32,584 bases of DNA from Calothrix rhizosoleniae SC01 (GCF_900185595.1 NZ_FYBH01000341.1:1-32584); one strand, 5' to 3'; positions 17,252-25,960 are shown, numbered from the stretch's first letter. Numbers and translations: made by a program. Notes: generated by a model not told the origin, from the letters alone.

Positions 17252-18331
17252 TTACCGAGGAACCGGAACTTTATTCAGTATCGATGCAATTACCGCCTCT
17301 ATTTGTAAACCATCTAACATTGCCTCTGGTTTGAGTATGAGTCGATGGCGTAATAATGGGGGTGCAACTGTCTTCACATCATCGGGTGTCACAAAATCTC
17401 TACCTGCTAAATATGCCGAGGCTTGGGATGTAACGAACCAAGCACCAGCAGCACGAGGAGAAGCACCCAAGGCTAAATCTGGATGTTGGCGGGATGTTTT
17501 CACTAAAGCCAGGATATAGTCAATAATTGCTTCAGAAACTTTTATTTGTTGGACTGCTTGTCTTGCTTGTAAAATTTCCTCTACAGCAGTTACAGTTTGC
17601 AAGCGAGCAATATCTAAACGCCTTGCAGCAAAGCCTGCTTGACGGTTGAGTAACATTTGTTTTTCTGCGGCTTCATCGGGATAATCCACCACCAATTTGA
17701 AAAGAAATCGATCTAACTGTGCTTCTGGTAAGGGATAAGTTCCCTCAAACTCTAAGGGGTTTTGGGTAGCAATTACCCAGAATAAATCTGGTAAAGGTAA
17801 GCTTTCTCCATCCAGTGTCACCTGCATTTCTTCCATCGCCTCTAAGAGGGCTGCTTGGGTTTTGGGGGGAGTGCGGTTAATTTCATCTGCTAGCAGTACT
17901 TCAGTAAATAATGGTCCCTTTTTGAGGCTGAATTGACGGGTAAGTAAGTCGGCACAATAAAACCAAACTATGTGAAGAATAGTAAATAAGCCTAAAACCC
18001 TTGTTCCCCCTGCTCCCTGCTCCCTGCCCCCTGCCTTATCCAAACGATAATTTTTTACGCCAACCTACTTATTCAAATCAAAAATGTTCGTACCAGTAAT
18101 ATCTGCTGGTAAAACATCTGGTGTTAGTTGTATCCGACTAAACTCAGCCTGAATAGATTGTGCCAGTACTTTTACTAATAAAGTTTTACCTGTACCGGGT
18201 ACACCTTCTAAAATAATGTGTCCCCCTGCAAGTAAGGCGATTAACAACTGATGGATGATATGAGATTGTCCAACTATGACTTGGTTAATTGCTTTACTAA
18301 GTCGATTTAATATCGGGTTAATGTCACTCAT
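17252..18331 (-). pseudogene. moxR (AAA+ ATPase) interrupted by a 131-bp MITE
   Basis: The 5' part (18331-18072) encodes about 86 family residues, including the Walker A EGVPGTGKT, and ends at NIFDLN. The 3' part (17940-17252) resumes at RQFSLKKGPLFTEVLLADEI with Walker B, sensor 1 IATQNPLE and the C-terminal lid. Between them is the MITE at 17941-18071, which brings an in-frame TAG and a shift of frame. Joining the flanks across one TA gives NIFDLNTRQFSLKKGP, a normal MoxR sequence. Any 3' product would have to start inside the MITE (TTG at 18043) and would lack Walker A. The gene is therefore almost surely inactive. It belongs with the DUF58 gene 190 bp downstream. A separate, intact MoxR is in the island at 22225. 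Confidence 0.92.
17941..18071 (-). mobile_element. 131-bp MITE, copy 2, inside moxR
   Basis: It has the same length and orientation-reversed sequence as 2975-3105, with about four differences by eye. The inverted ends are TAAGTAGGTTGGCG and CCGACTTACTTA (minus-strand reading). The insertion point in moxR fits a TA target duplicated to both sides, as for Tc1/IS630-type transposition. It includes a GGGAGCAGGGAGCA heptamer run. Confidence 0.88.
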
Positions 18332-18533
18332 GCATTACCTGGATAGATGTATTCTGTTCGCGCCAAAATTGTAAAACAAAAAGTCTTAAGGTGTAGCCAC
18401 TAACACAAAAAACTTTGTGGTACTCTTCATGAATACCATCACACAAGGGTCTATCCTCATACTACAATACATCTAAGTATTACTTAGATTAAACAGAATT
18501 GAAAATGTAGCTTGTAATTCTCAGTATAACAGT
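18332..18533. other. Spacer between moxR and the accessory island
   Basis: The only structure seen is the palindrome at 18471-18489. Promoters for moxR (minus) and the island (plus) should lie here. Confidence 0.5.
18471..18489. promoter_or_regulatory. Perfect palindrome, possible operator
   Basis: ATCTAAGT-ATT-ACTTAGAT lies 45 bp before the start of a broken ribbon-helix-helix gene. Such regulators often bind palindromes in front of their own operon. This is an inference from position. Confidence 0.45.
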
Positions 18534-18720
18534 ATGGGTAAACCTCAAATCGCCATCAGAATTCCCCCATCTCTCCTGGAAGAACTCAACGGCTATGTTG
18601 AGCGAGCTGGTACGTCAAGGACAGTATCTCGGCTGTCAGGAAGACATCTCGTTACATCAGAGGATGGTTGAGTTGGAACAAAGACTCACCGAAGTAGAAA
18701 CTAAGCTAAATATTATTTAA
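18534..18720 (+). pseudogene. Frameshifted ribbon-helix-helix (CopG-like) regulator
   Basis: ATG 18534 opens MGKPQIAIRIPPSLLEELNG followed by YVERAGTSRT, a typical ribbon-helix-helix start: a beta strand, then a helix. After TSRT the frame is lost, and it stops near 18671. A different frame resumes as GCQEDISLHQRMVELEQRLT and then EVETKLNII, ending at TAA 18720, the expected coiled C-terminus. The second helix of the DNA-binding fold is missing or scrambled, so at least one deletion with a frameshift has occurred. The remnant lies 11 bp before the first island gene, so it may once have controlled the island. Confidence 0.7.
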
Positions 18721-18731
18721 CAATCAAAATA

Positions 18732-19661
18732 ATGACTAATAATGAATTTAATCTCCCTAACTTTGATAATGCAGAAGATTTACTGAATGACTTATTTGAA
18801 GAAGTAAAAAGCAAAGAAAGTGAATTAGCAGGTGGAGATACTCAAGATTTAACAAGAGGAGCAACTGCAATTCAAAGATTGAAGGAAACTACAGTCACAT
18901 TTGGAGATCCTCGTAGTAGATTAATTCCTCTTACCTTAGAAGGTTTTAAAGCAAAGGGAGTGGAATTAAGCTACGAAATTAAGCAATTAATGAATCAATA
19001 TGATTTTTATTCTATGGTTGTTAGTGTTGATCTAAAACCGCAATCTAGTGTTTTAATTTCCAAGTTAGAATGTCAGCTTGATTTTGGTTCAAAAGGTAAT
19101 CAGCAACCAATAGTACATCGCATTATCCCAGACAGTAAATGGCAAACGCTACTTAATGCGGGAGTAAGCCTGAATATGGGATTAGATGCCAATTTAGATG
19201 TTGGTATTGAGGTTGATGCTTCTGAATTAACTAAAATTGCTAATCTTCCTGATTATGATAAGTTTAAAGCTAGTGTAGGGACTAAGGATAAATTCAAAGC
19301 ATTTATTGTCTTAGATGGCTTAAATTATCAATGTGGTCATTTTAATATTTTTGCTCAAGGGGAAGATAATTCTCGGTGCTATTGGCGAATTGAAGAGCCA
19401 GAAATCCAGGATAAATCCACAGTAAAATTTGACATTATTTTCAAAGTTCCTAAAGGATTAGAGTCTATTGATTTAATTGGTAATGTCTGGATTGAACCGA
19501 GTATTGATTGGTTGTGCGGTGAAGTATCTCACGTAACACAAGCTTTACCTGGTTATTTAAAAAGTTTGTTTGGGAGTAAAGAGAAAGCAGCTAAAAGCTT
19601 TGCTGTTGGGAGAAAAGAAGAATGGGTTAATGAACAACAAATTATCTTACCTAAATCATAG
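18732..19661 (+). CDS. Unknown 309-aa protein, first gene of the island
   Basis: I do not recognise a family. The acidic N-terminus (about 1-45, FDNAEDLLNDLFEEVKSKES) looks helical or disordered. Residues about 55-290 are predicted mostly beta: alternating patterns such as YSMVVSVDLKPQSSVLISKLECQLDF, WQTLLNAGVSLNMGLDANLD, FKAFIVLDGLNYQ and KSTVKFDIIFKVP. There is no signal peptide or membrane helix. The C-terminus is KKEEWVNEQQIILPKS-like and basic to neutral. It is 67 bp before the CHAT gene and on the same strand, so it is probably co-transcribed. A sensor, a protease substrate or a pore-type effector released by the CHAT protease are all possible, and the sequence does not decide. Confidence 0.75.
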   Translation: MTNNEFNLPNFDNAEDLLNDLFEEVKSKESELAGGDTQDLTRGATAIQRLKETTVTFGDPRSRLIPLTLEGFKAKGVELSYEIKQLMNQYDFYSMVVSVDLKPQSSVLISKLECQLDFGSKGNQQPIVHRIIPDSKWQTLLNAGVSLNMGLDANLDVGIEVDASELTKIANLPDYDKFKASVGTKDKFKAFIVLDGLNYQCGHFNIFAQGEDNSRCYWRIEEPEIQDKSTVKFDIIFKVPKGLESIDLIGNVWIEPSIDWLCGEVSHVTQALPGYLKSLFGSKEKAAKSFAVGRKEEWVNEQQIILPKS

Positions 19662-19728
19662 AGTATTGACTCATTTGTTTTTATTGAGTTTTTGAAATTT
19701 GTCAATTTTATATTTAAATTTTATAAAG

Positions 19729-21087
19729 ATGAGTCAATATTCTTACCATATTATTGTCCCTAATGAGAATACTGTTAAAATAAAAAAATTGACTACTCAG
19801 TCAACACAAATAGAACAGTTAACTGGGAAATTAAGTCTTGATAAAATAACCAGTAATATTCAAGAAACTATCAGAAATACTGCTAACTTAAAAGATGAAC
19901 AAATTCATAAAGTAGGAGAAGCTTTATTTGAGGCTTTATTTGATAGTCAATTAAGAGAAGATTTTTTATATTTTTATACAGAAGTTACCAAGAAGCAAAA
20001 ACAGACATTGCAAGTTATTTTAGAAATTAATGAAATAGCGATGCCTGAAGTGGTAGCTTATCCTTGGGAGTTAATCTGTTTACCCCAGAAATATAATCAA
20101 AGGGATATTCATTTTGCAACTAACCGAAAATTAAGCTTTTTTCGTTGTCGATATCAATTAGAAGAAGAAGCAAAGCTATCCATTAAAGTTAATGAGGGTG
20201 AACAGCTAAAGATTGCTTTAGTTGTCTCTAAACCTACGGCTGAACCTCGATTAAGTAATGTAGAATATCAGGAAGTACAGCAGTATTTAAGAAGTTTAGA
20301 TAGTCAATATAATCAAGTCAAATTTCTACCCGTTATGGATTCTCTGAATTCTTATAATATTTTAGAAAGATTAGAGGAAGATGAGCCAGATATTTTTCAT
20401 TTTATTGGTCATGGTCAATTAATTGAAGAAAATGGAGAAGATATAGGACAAATTGCTTTTGTCAATGATTCAGGAAAAGCGGATTGGAAAGACGCTAAAA
20501 TGTTCAGTCAATTATTTAATGGTCATACTCCAAAAATTGTCATTTTACAAGCTTGTGAAACTGGAAAACAATCTGAAACTAATGCTTTTAGTAGTGTAGC
20601 TTCTCGTTTAATGCTGCAAGGAATTCCTGTAGTAATAGCTATGCAATATAAAGTTTCTAACCAAATAGCCAGTACTTTTGTGAAAGAATTTTATTCACAA
20701 ATAATCAAAGGTAATTCTGTTGATATTGCAGTCCAAAGAGCTAGATCCAGAATTGTTATTGAAAATGGGTTTAATCAACGAGATTTTGCTATTCCGGTGA
20801 TTTATATGAATGCTTCTGATGGCTATTTATGCATTACAGAAATAGAACAAAATCCAGCTATTCCAAATAATCCTAGATTAAAATCTTTACAAAACCGAAA
20901 AGAGCAAATCAAGTCTCAAATAGTAGAACTCGAAAAGCTTAGTAATATATATACTCAATACATTAAAGCAGAATATGATGGAGCTAGAAGAAGTCGGCTT
21001 AATCGGCAAATAGATAACTATTCACAAGAAATTGATGAACTATACGATAAGCTTGATAATATTGAAGATAAAATTAAAGAAATTTAA
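19729..21087 (+). CDS. CHAT domain protease with C-terminal coiled-coil module
   Basis: The 452-aa product is a caspase-like CHAT protease. The N-terminal part (about 1-140) includes EVVAYPWELICLP, a usual CHAT-associated motif. The catalytic domain has the histidine H228 in HFIGHG and the cysteine C276 in LQACETG, with ASRLMLQGIPVVIAMQYKVS after it. Both residues expected for activity are present. From about residue 383 a charged coiled coil follows (LKSLQNRKEQIKSQIVELEK, then QIDNYSQEIDELYDKLDNIE). This same module opens the next protein, which suggests that the two bind through it. A TTG at 19699 extends the frame by ten residues. ATG 19729, MSQYSYHIIVPNE, is the natural start. In defence systems CHAT proteases act as effectors that cleave partner proteins. 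Confidence 0.9.
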   Translation: MSQYSYHIIVPNENTVKIKKLTTQSTQIEQLTGKLSLDKITSNIQETIRNTANLKDEQIHKVGEALFEALFDSQLREDFLYFYTEVTKKQKQTLQVILEINEIAMPEVVAYPWELICLPQKYNQRDIHFATNRKLSFFRCRYQLEEEAKLSIKVNEGEQLKIALVVSKPTAEPRLSNVEYQEVQQYLRSLDSQYNQVKFLPVMDSLNSYNILERLEEDEPDIFHFIGHGQLIEENGEDIGQIAFVNDSGKADWKDAKMFSQLFNGHTPKIVILQACETGKQSETNAFSSVASRLMLQGIPVVIAMQYKVSNQIASTFVKEFYSQIIKGNSVDIAVQRARSRIVIENGFNQRDFAIPVIYMNASDGYLCITEIEQNPAIPNNPRLKSLQNRKEQIKSQIVELEKLSNIYTQYIKAEYDGARRSRLNRQIDNYSQEIDELYDKLDNIEDKIKEI

Positions 21088-21126
21088 ATTTACTAGTTAT
21101 ATAAATGATTAGATTCAGATCCGAAA

Positions 21127-22206
21127 ATGTCATCTAGTGGAAAATTACAAACTTTAGAAAATCGTCGAGAACGAATTGAATCTCAAATAGCAGAACTCGA
21201 CAAACTTAGTAATAAATGTACTCAAGATATTAAAGCAGAAACTAATGGAGCTAGAAGAAGTCAGCTTAATCTACAAATAGATAACTATTCACAAGAAATT
21301 GATGAACTATACGATAAGCTTGACAATATTGAAGATAAAATCAATAATCTTAAATCCTCCTCACCTGAGTTAAGCTTAAATAATCACTTAGATAATCCCA
21401 AGAATCAGCAAGAATTAAGTATTGATGAATCCTTACATTATATAGATTTCAAAAAAGCTTTAGATACTTTTAACAAAATACAGTCTAAATTTAATAAAGA
21501 TGGAGATGTTGCATTATTTTTCATGGAAGAACATTTAATTAAGAGTGGAAATTTATGTTTACAAAGACTAAGAGATGAAATAGCTCCAAATACTTCTAAT
21601 TTTTACAGGCAACATTTTCGTTACTGTCATGTGAAATATACTTCAGGAAATTTAGAAGCAGTAATGCAAGGAATAGGTAAATTTTTTGAAGTGAAACAAG
21701 AAGAAGTTACTATTGAATTACTTATTCAAAAAATAGGTAATTCTTTACAAAATAATTCGGTTTTGTTTATAGAAATTAATTGTGATATTAGTGATGCCAG
21801 TGAAATTGAGCCGTTAATACCTTGGTTTATTAATTGTTTTTGGCAACCTTTAAAAACAAAAGTTGATACGGCAACTAAGGATTATAGAGGAATTAAAGTT
21901 GTAGCTGTAATCATTTCTGACATTTTACTGAATCCCATATTATCAACAGATAAATTATCTTTCTATTTTGATGACGATCATAATTGCTTTGACAGAAATA
22001 AATTAATTAAAATTCCTTTAGATAATTGGACAAAAGATGATATTGAAAATTGGCTGGTTAATTATGGTAATCCTAGTTTGAAAAAACTAGAAACAAATAA
22101 AATAGCTCAGAAAATTTATAACACAACCCAAGGATTCCCTAATGCTGTCTGTCTTAAATTACAACAAGAATGGCAAACTTTAATTAATACACCTACTTCT
22201 TGTTAA
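21127..22206 (+). CDS. Coiled-coil adaptor with an inactive-STAND-like domain
   Basis: The 359-aa product has two parts. Residues 1-75 are a coiled coil almost the same as the end of the CHAT protease (LENRRERIESQIAELDKLSN, then ARRSQLNLQIDNYSQEID). After a Ser/Pro/Asn-rich linker, residues about 105-355 form a domain that begins with a helix and a hydrophobic strand, DVALFFMEEHLIKSGNLCLQ. The order of elements resembles the P-loop region of a STAND NTPase, but without a GxxxxGK[ST] motif. Further on are SVLFIEINCDI and VVAVIISDILL strands and a final helical part. I therefore read it as an inactive STAND-type adaptor of the kind found with MoxR/vWA conflict systems; that assignment is tentative. 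The gene is 39 bp from the CHAT gene and 18 bp from the MoxR gene. Confidence 0.7.
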   Translation: MSSSGKLQTLENRRERIESQIAELDKLSNKCTQDIKAETNGARRSQLNLQIDNYSQEIDELYDKLDNIEDKINNLKSSSPELSLNNHLDNPKNQQELSIDESLHYIDFKKALDTFNKIQSKFNKDGDVALFFMEEHLIKSGNLCLQRLRDEIAPNTSNFYRQHFRYCHVKYTSGNLEAVMQGIGKFFEVKQEEVTIELLIQKIGNSLQNNSVLFIEINCDISDASEIEPLIPWFINCFWQPLKTKVDTATKDYRGIKVVAVIISDILLNPILSTDKLSFYFDDDHNCFDRNKLIKIPLDNWTKDDIENWLVNYGNPSLKKLETNKIAQKIYNTTQGFPNAVCLKLQQEWQTLINTPTSC

Positions 22207-22224
22207 TCAATTATAGATTCAATC

Positions 22225-23208
22225 ATGACTTATAAATTTGAAAACAAACCCAAAAAACGACCTTCTATCCCTCATCCTGATTCACCCAAAAAGATTGAAC
22301 CTTATATTGCACCTGATGAATTAATCGATGCCGTTAATTTAGCTATTTTCTTGCGTCGTCCACTATTATTAGAAGGAGAAGCAGGTTGTGGAAAAACTAG
22401 ATTAGCACTCGCAGTTGCTTATGAATTAGGATTACCCTTTTATCGTTGGGATATTCGCTCAACAACTAAAGCTCAAGAGGGTTTATATGAATATGATGCT
22501 ATCCTCAGACTTCATGATGTTCAAACTCAAAAAGCAAAATTAGAAAATAATAATCAATATAAAGGTAATACTAAAAACCCTGATATTCCTGAAGATTATC
22601 TAACTTTTGGAGCAATTGGTAAAGCTTTTAGGTCAGATGAACGTGCGGTAGTATTAATTGATGAAATAGATAAAGCAGATATCGATTTTCCCAACGATTT
22701 ACTAACAGTTTTAGATGAACCTTGGGAGTTTAAAATTAGGGAAACAGGAGAGACTATTACTGCTAAATCAGACTGTCAACCAATCGTCATTATTACCAGT
22801 AATAAGGAAAAAGGTAATTTACCTGCTCCTTTTTTACGTCGTTGTATTTATTATTATGTCAAGTTTCCTAATAATCCTGATGCACTTCAAAAAATTGTTG
22901 ACATCCATTATCAACATAAGCAAGATGTTAAAGAAAATATCAATCCTCCCCATAGTGAATTAGTCAAAAAAACAGCTGAACTCTTTATTAAAATTCGAGA
23001 TGATAAAGGATTGTTTAAAATTCCCGGTACGAGTGAATTTTTAGACTGGCTAGATGCACTTTACTGTTGTCAGTCGAAACAAAATCCCCAACCTCCTTAT
23101 CCTGTTAATAAGTTAAAAGCAGGGGAGTTAATTCCTTCTCGAGAGTTGATTTTTAAAATTCGTCAAGATTGGCAAAAAAATACATCTTTCTCTCAACCAA
23201 GTCCGTAA
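22225..23208 (+). CDS. MoxR-type AAA+ ATPase of the island
   Basis: The 327-aa product has Walker A GEAGCGKT at residues 51-58 (K57), a WDIRSTTKAQEGLYEYDA segment, Walker B AVVLIDEIDKAD, sensor 1 VIITSNKEK and an arginine-finger region APFLRRCIYYYVKFP. A C-terminal lid follows. The family remodels protein complexes, usually with a vWA partner, and the vWA gene is next (63-bp gap). This ATPase keeps every motif, unlike the broken moxR at 17252, and it differs strongly from that one in sequence. It is likely the regulated switch of the system. The ATG at 22225 follows the previous stop by 18 bp. Confidence 0.93.
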   Translation: MTYKFENKPKKRPSIPHPDSPKKIEPYIAPDELIDAVNLAIFLRRPLLLEGEAGCGKTRLALAVAYELGLPFYRWDIRSTTKAQEGLYEYDAILRLHDVQTQKAKLENNNQYKGNTKNPDIPEDYLTFGAIGKAFRSDERAVVLIDEIDKADIDFPNDLLTVLDEPWEFKIRETGETITAKSDCQPIVIITSNKEKGNLPAPFLRRCIYYYVKFPNNPDALQKIVDIHYQHKQDVKENINPPHSELVKKTAELFIKIRDDKGLFKIPGTSEFLDWLDALYCCQSKQNPQPPYPVNKLKAGELIPSRELIFKIRQDWQKNTSFSQPSP

Positions 23209-23271
23209 GATTGCTATTGTAAAAATTAGTTAATTTGATATTCTTATTGCAGAGCAGATTTCCAATCACTA

Positions 23272-24339
23272 ATGTTTAAACCTGAGCCTTATTTAATAAC
23301 TCTTTTTTACCGTTTGCGTGAAGACGGTTTTAATTTGAGTATCAGGGAATATTTTTCTGCTTTAGACGCAATTAAAAAAAGTTGGGGAACTCAAAATAAA
23401 GAAGACTTTAAAAAACTCCTACGCTTGTTATGGTGTAACTCTTTAGAACAACAAGATCATCTGGATTTGATCTTTGATACCATTGTCATTGAATCTGAAG
23501 AAACTGAGAAACAAACCACAAATCAACCTAGAGACACCAGAAAACCTACAAATCAAGACCAATTTGACTCAGATTCATCACAAGTTGTTTCTTCCAACAC
23601 CTCAATAGAAACCCCTTCAACAGTAACAACCAAACCAGCGACTCAGGATTTATCACCATTACCCATTAGCACTCCCCAACCAATACAGGAATATGAGGAT
23701 GATGATGAATTTAATACTCATTACCCCATTTCTCGCCGTTTTATGGTTTATAGTTGGCGTTATTTACGTCGTCCTATTGCTGACGGAATCAAGGATGTTT
23801 TAGATATCAAGATGACTGTAGAAGAAGTCACTAAACAAGGATTTTTCTTACAACCTGTCTATCGTCGCCGAGAAAAAAATCATGCTCATTTACTGATTTT
23901 AGTCGATCAAGAAGGCTCGATGACTCCTTTTCATCATTTTAGTCAAGATTTAGTCGAAACTGCCCAATATGAAAGTTCTATAGAAAAAGTAGATGTTGCT
24001 TATTTTCATAATCTTCCAGCAGAATACATTTATCTAGACCGTTTTTTAACCGATAAAATTTCTTTAGAAACGGTTTTAAGTAAATGTGATAGTGAAACTA
24101 GAGTATTAATCGTTAGTGATGCAGGTGCAGCCAGAGGATACCGTCACAGAGAAAGAGTTTCAGCTACAACTGAAGTAATTTGGGAAATTCAACAACATAC
24201 TAATTTAATTGCATGGCTCAATCCTGTTCCTAAACCAAGGTGGAATAGTACCACAGCTAAAATTATCACTCATTTAGTACCGATGTTTCCCATGAATCAG
24301 GAGGGTTTAGTACAGTCAATTTCAACACTGCAAAGGTAA
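23272..24339 (+). CDS. vWA domain protein, partner of the island MoxR
   Basis: The 355-aa product has an N-terminal helical region (about 1-75, LITLFYRLREDGFNLSIREY, as in CoxE/vWA partners). A low-complexity Thr/Gln/Pro/Ser linker follows at about 80-140, then a vWA domain. The metal site is imperfect: D212-Q-E-G-S216 replaces DxSxS, with Glu at the middle position. A later VSDAGAARG segment could supply the last ligand. This DQxGSM form may be normal for this subfamily. Spacing to the next gene is 9 bp, which implies translational coupling. vWA proteins bind partners through the metal site, so it probably links the MoxR ring to the lectin-fold protein or to the effector. Confidence 0.88.
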   Translation: MFKPEPYLITLFYRLREDGFNLSIREYFSALDAIKKSWGTQNKEDFKKLLRLLWCNSLEQQDHLDLIFDTIVIESEETEKQTTNQPRDTRKPTNQDQFDSDSSQVVSSNTSIETPSTVTTKPATQDLSPLPISTPQPIQEYEDDDEFNTHYPISRRFMVYSWRYLRRPIADGIKDVLDIKMTVEEVTKQGFFLQPVYRRREKNHAHLLILVDQEGSMTPFHHFSQDLVETAQYESSIEKVDVAYFHNLPAEYIYLDRFLTDKISLETVLSKCDSETRVLIVSDAGAARGYRHRERVSATTEVIWEIQQHTNLIAWLNPVPKPRWNSTTAKIITHLVPMFPMNQEGLVQSISTLQR

Positions 24340-24348
24340 AAAAAATAC

Positions 24349-25956
24349 ATGAATCAAATAACAGATAAAATCATAGCCCAGAATAAAGTTGAGCGATTTG
24401 TCAGTCGCTTTGAATCTTCTTATCATTTGTTAGCTTGTCATGCTGCTTTACCTTTAGTATTAACTCCAGAATTAGTCAATTATCTCAGAGTCCAGTTTCT
24501 CAAAAGTGAAGGAGTACCTTGGATTGCTGAAGCTGATTTATTGCTGTCTGATTTGTGTCGTCCAGTGGGTTATGAACTTTATGTAATGGATGAAGCTGTG
24601 AGAACTTATTTATTACATAAATTAGAACAAGATAAAAGATTTGGTGAGAAAAGAATTAAGGATATTGCTCGTTTATTATTGAACTATGTTAAACATTTAG
24701 CTAAAAAAAATCCTTTTCTGAGCCGGAAAGAGTTAAAAACTCAGGAATGGGGCGCAATGTTATATTTAGATACAGAGCAAACTGTGAGAGAAATAGCAAG
24801 AGCTATTTGTGAATGTGTAGATCAAGCAGAAATAGCTCGTTTACTCAAAATTAGTAAAGACTTTAAACAACAAATAGCTTCATCAGGGCAATTTCAGGAT
24901 TTTTTAGATTATGCTCAACTTGTTAATGATGCACTTAGAAACCGCGAACAAGTTAGTTTAGAAGCAATGACAAGCTCTCATGTGGTGGCTGGTGATGAGT
25001 TAACTGTACCAAAAAGTTTAGTTAATTCTTTTACAACCTTTAAAGTAGCAACCATCAAAATCACAGAAACCCACACCTTTGAGTTTACTATAGCCACCTT
25101 AGAACGTCAGTCAGGCAAAGGTAAAGGTAGAAATAAATGGGTGATTAACCGTCAACAAAGCCAAGCAGAGGGCATTATTGAGATACTAGGAGAAGGAATT
25201 GAACTCGAACTGATGAAAATTCCCACAGGGACATTCTGGATGGGTGCGCCGAAAAGTGAATTAAAAAGTCGAAACAGTGAAAGACCACAACACCAAGTAA
25301 CAGTTCCATCCTTCTTTATGGGCAAATATCCTGTCACTCAAGCACAGTATGAGACAATTATGGGTAAAAATCCTTCTCGCTTCAAAGGAGATAAAAAAAG
25401 ACCTGTAGAACAAGTTTCCTGGTACGATGCAGTTGAGTTTTGCGATTACTTATCCCAATATACAGGTAGACAATATCGCCTTCCCAGTGAAGCAGAATGG
25501 GAATATGCTTGTCGTGGGGGAACTACTACGCCATTTCACTTTGGTGAGACAATTATATCTGAATTGGTAAACTATAAGGCTAAACAAACTTATGATGCTG
25601 GTTCCAAAGGAAAATATAGTAAAGAAACAACACCTGTGGGTAGTTTTGAGGTAGCTAATGTCTTTGGGCTGTATGACATGCATGGGAACGTTTGGGAATG
25701 GTGTGTTGACCATTGGCATGGTAACTATGAAAATGTGCCCACCAACGGCAGTGCATGGTTAAACAAAGATAAGAATGAGAATCGTTCTCATGTGCTGCGG
25801 GGTGGTTCATGGGCCAGCGATCCTTCCTACTGTCGCAGTGCCTATCGCAGCAATAACTACTCAACCCTCCGCTTCAGCTATTTCGGGCTGCGGGTTGTGT
25901 GTGTGATTGGTGGCTCGCCCACGACTCTTAAGTTCACCAATCAGAAATGGGAATAA
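24349..25956 (+). CDS. Helical-domain fusion to a formylglycine-generating-enzyme-fold (C-type-lectin-like) domain
   Basis: The 535-aa product has a helical N-terminus (about 1-215: YHLLACHAALPLVLTPELVN, then GVPWIAEADLLLSDLCRPVG). This region is common in cyanobacterial proteins of these conflict operons. A short linker follows, then the FGE-sulfatase/CLec fold at about 280-530: MKIPTGTFWMGAP, YPVTQAQYETIMG, VSWYDAVEFCDYLS, RLPSEAEWEYACRGGT, GLYDMHGNVWEWC, RGGSWASDPSYCRSAYR and FGLRVVCV. True FGEs have two active-site cysteines in the GGS segment. Here only the second (YCRSAYR) is present, so it is unlikely to make formylglycine. The 3' block at 25806-25905 looks like a DGR variable repeat. 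The next gene starts 4 bp after the stop. A role as the third, ligand-sensing subunit of the MoxR/vWA system is my inference. Confidence 0.88.
   Translation: MNQITDKIIAQNKVERFVSRFESSYHLLACHAALPLVLTPELVNYLRVQFLKSEGVPWIAEADLLLSDLCRPVGYELYVMDEAVRTYLLHKLEQDKRFGEKRIKDIARLLLNYVKHLAKKNPFLSRKELKTQEWGAMLYLDTEQTVREIARAICECVDQAEIARLLKISKDFKQQIASSGQFQDFLDYAQLVNDALRNREQVSLEAMTSSHVVAGDELTVPKSLVNSFTTFKVATIKITETHTFEFTIATLERQSGKGKGRNKWVINRQQSQAEGIIEILGEGIELELMKIPTGTFWMGAPKSELKSRNSERPQHQVTVPSFFMGKYPVTQAQYETIMGKNPSRFKGDKKRPVEQVSWYDAVEFCDYLSQYTGRQYRLPSEAEWEYACRGGTTTPFHFGETIISELVNYKAKQTYDAGSKGKYSKETTPVGSFEVANVFGLYDMHGNVWEWCVDHWHGNYENVPTNGSAWLNKDKNENRSHVLRGGSWASDPSYCRSAYRSNNYSTLRFSYFGLRVVCVIGGSPTTLKFTNQKWE
25806..25905 (+). 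other. Candidate DGR variable repeat 1
   Basis: After RGGSW the codons GCC AGC GAT, then TCC TAC, and later AGC AAT AAC TAC, ACC CTC CGC TTC AGC TAT, almost all end in C or T. That is what adenine-directed mutation of AAC/AAT template codons produces. The block ends in a fixed GC-rich segment at 25882-25905 (TTCGGGCTGCGGGTTGTGTG and four more bases) that is identical in the next gene at 26720-26743. Confidence 0.6.
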
Positions 25957-25960
25957 TCCA

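Noticed and set aside
17229-17519. Plus-strand open frame of 96 codons
   Set aside because: It is antisense to the well-supported 3' part of moxR.
25907-25960. Upstream start for the second lectin-fold gene (MVARPRLLSSP)
   Set aside because: It lies inside the end of the preceding gene in another frame. ATG 25961 comes 4 bp after that gene's stop and begins just before the conserved region.
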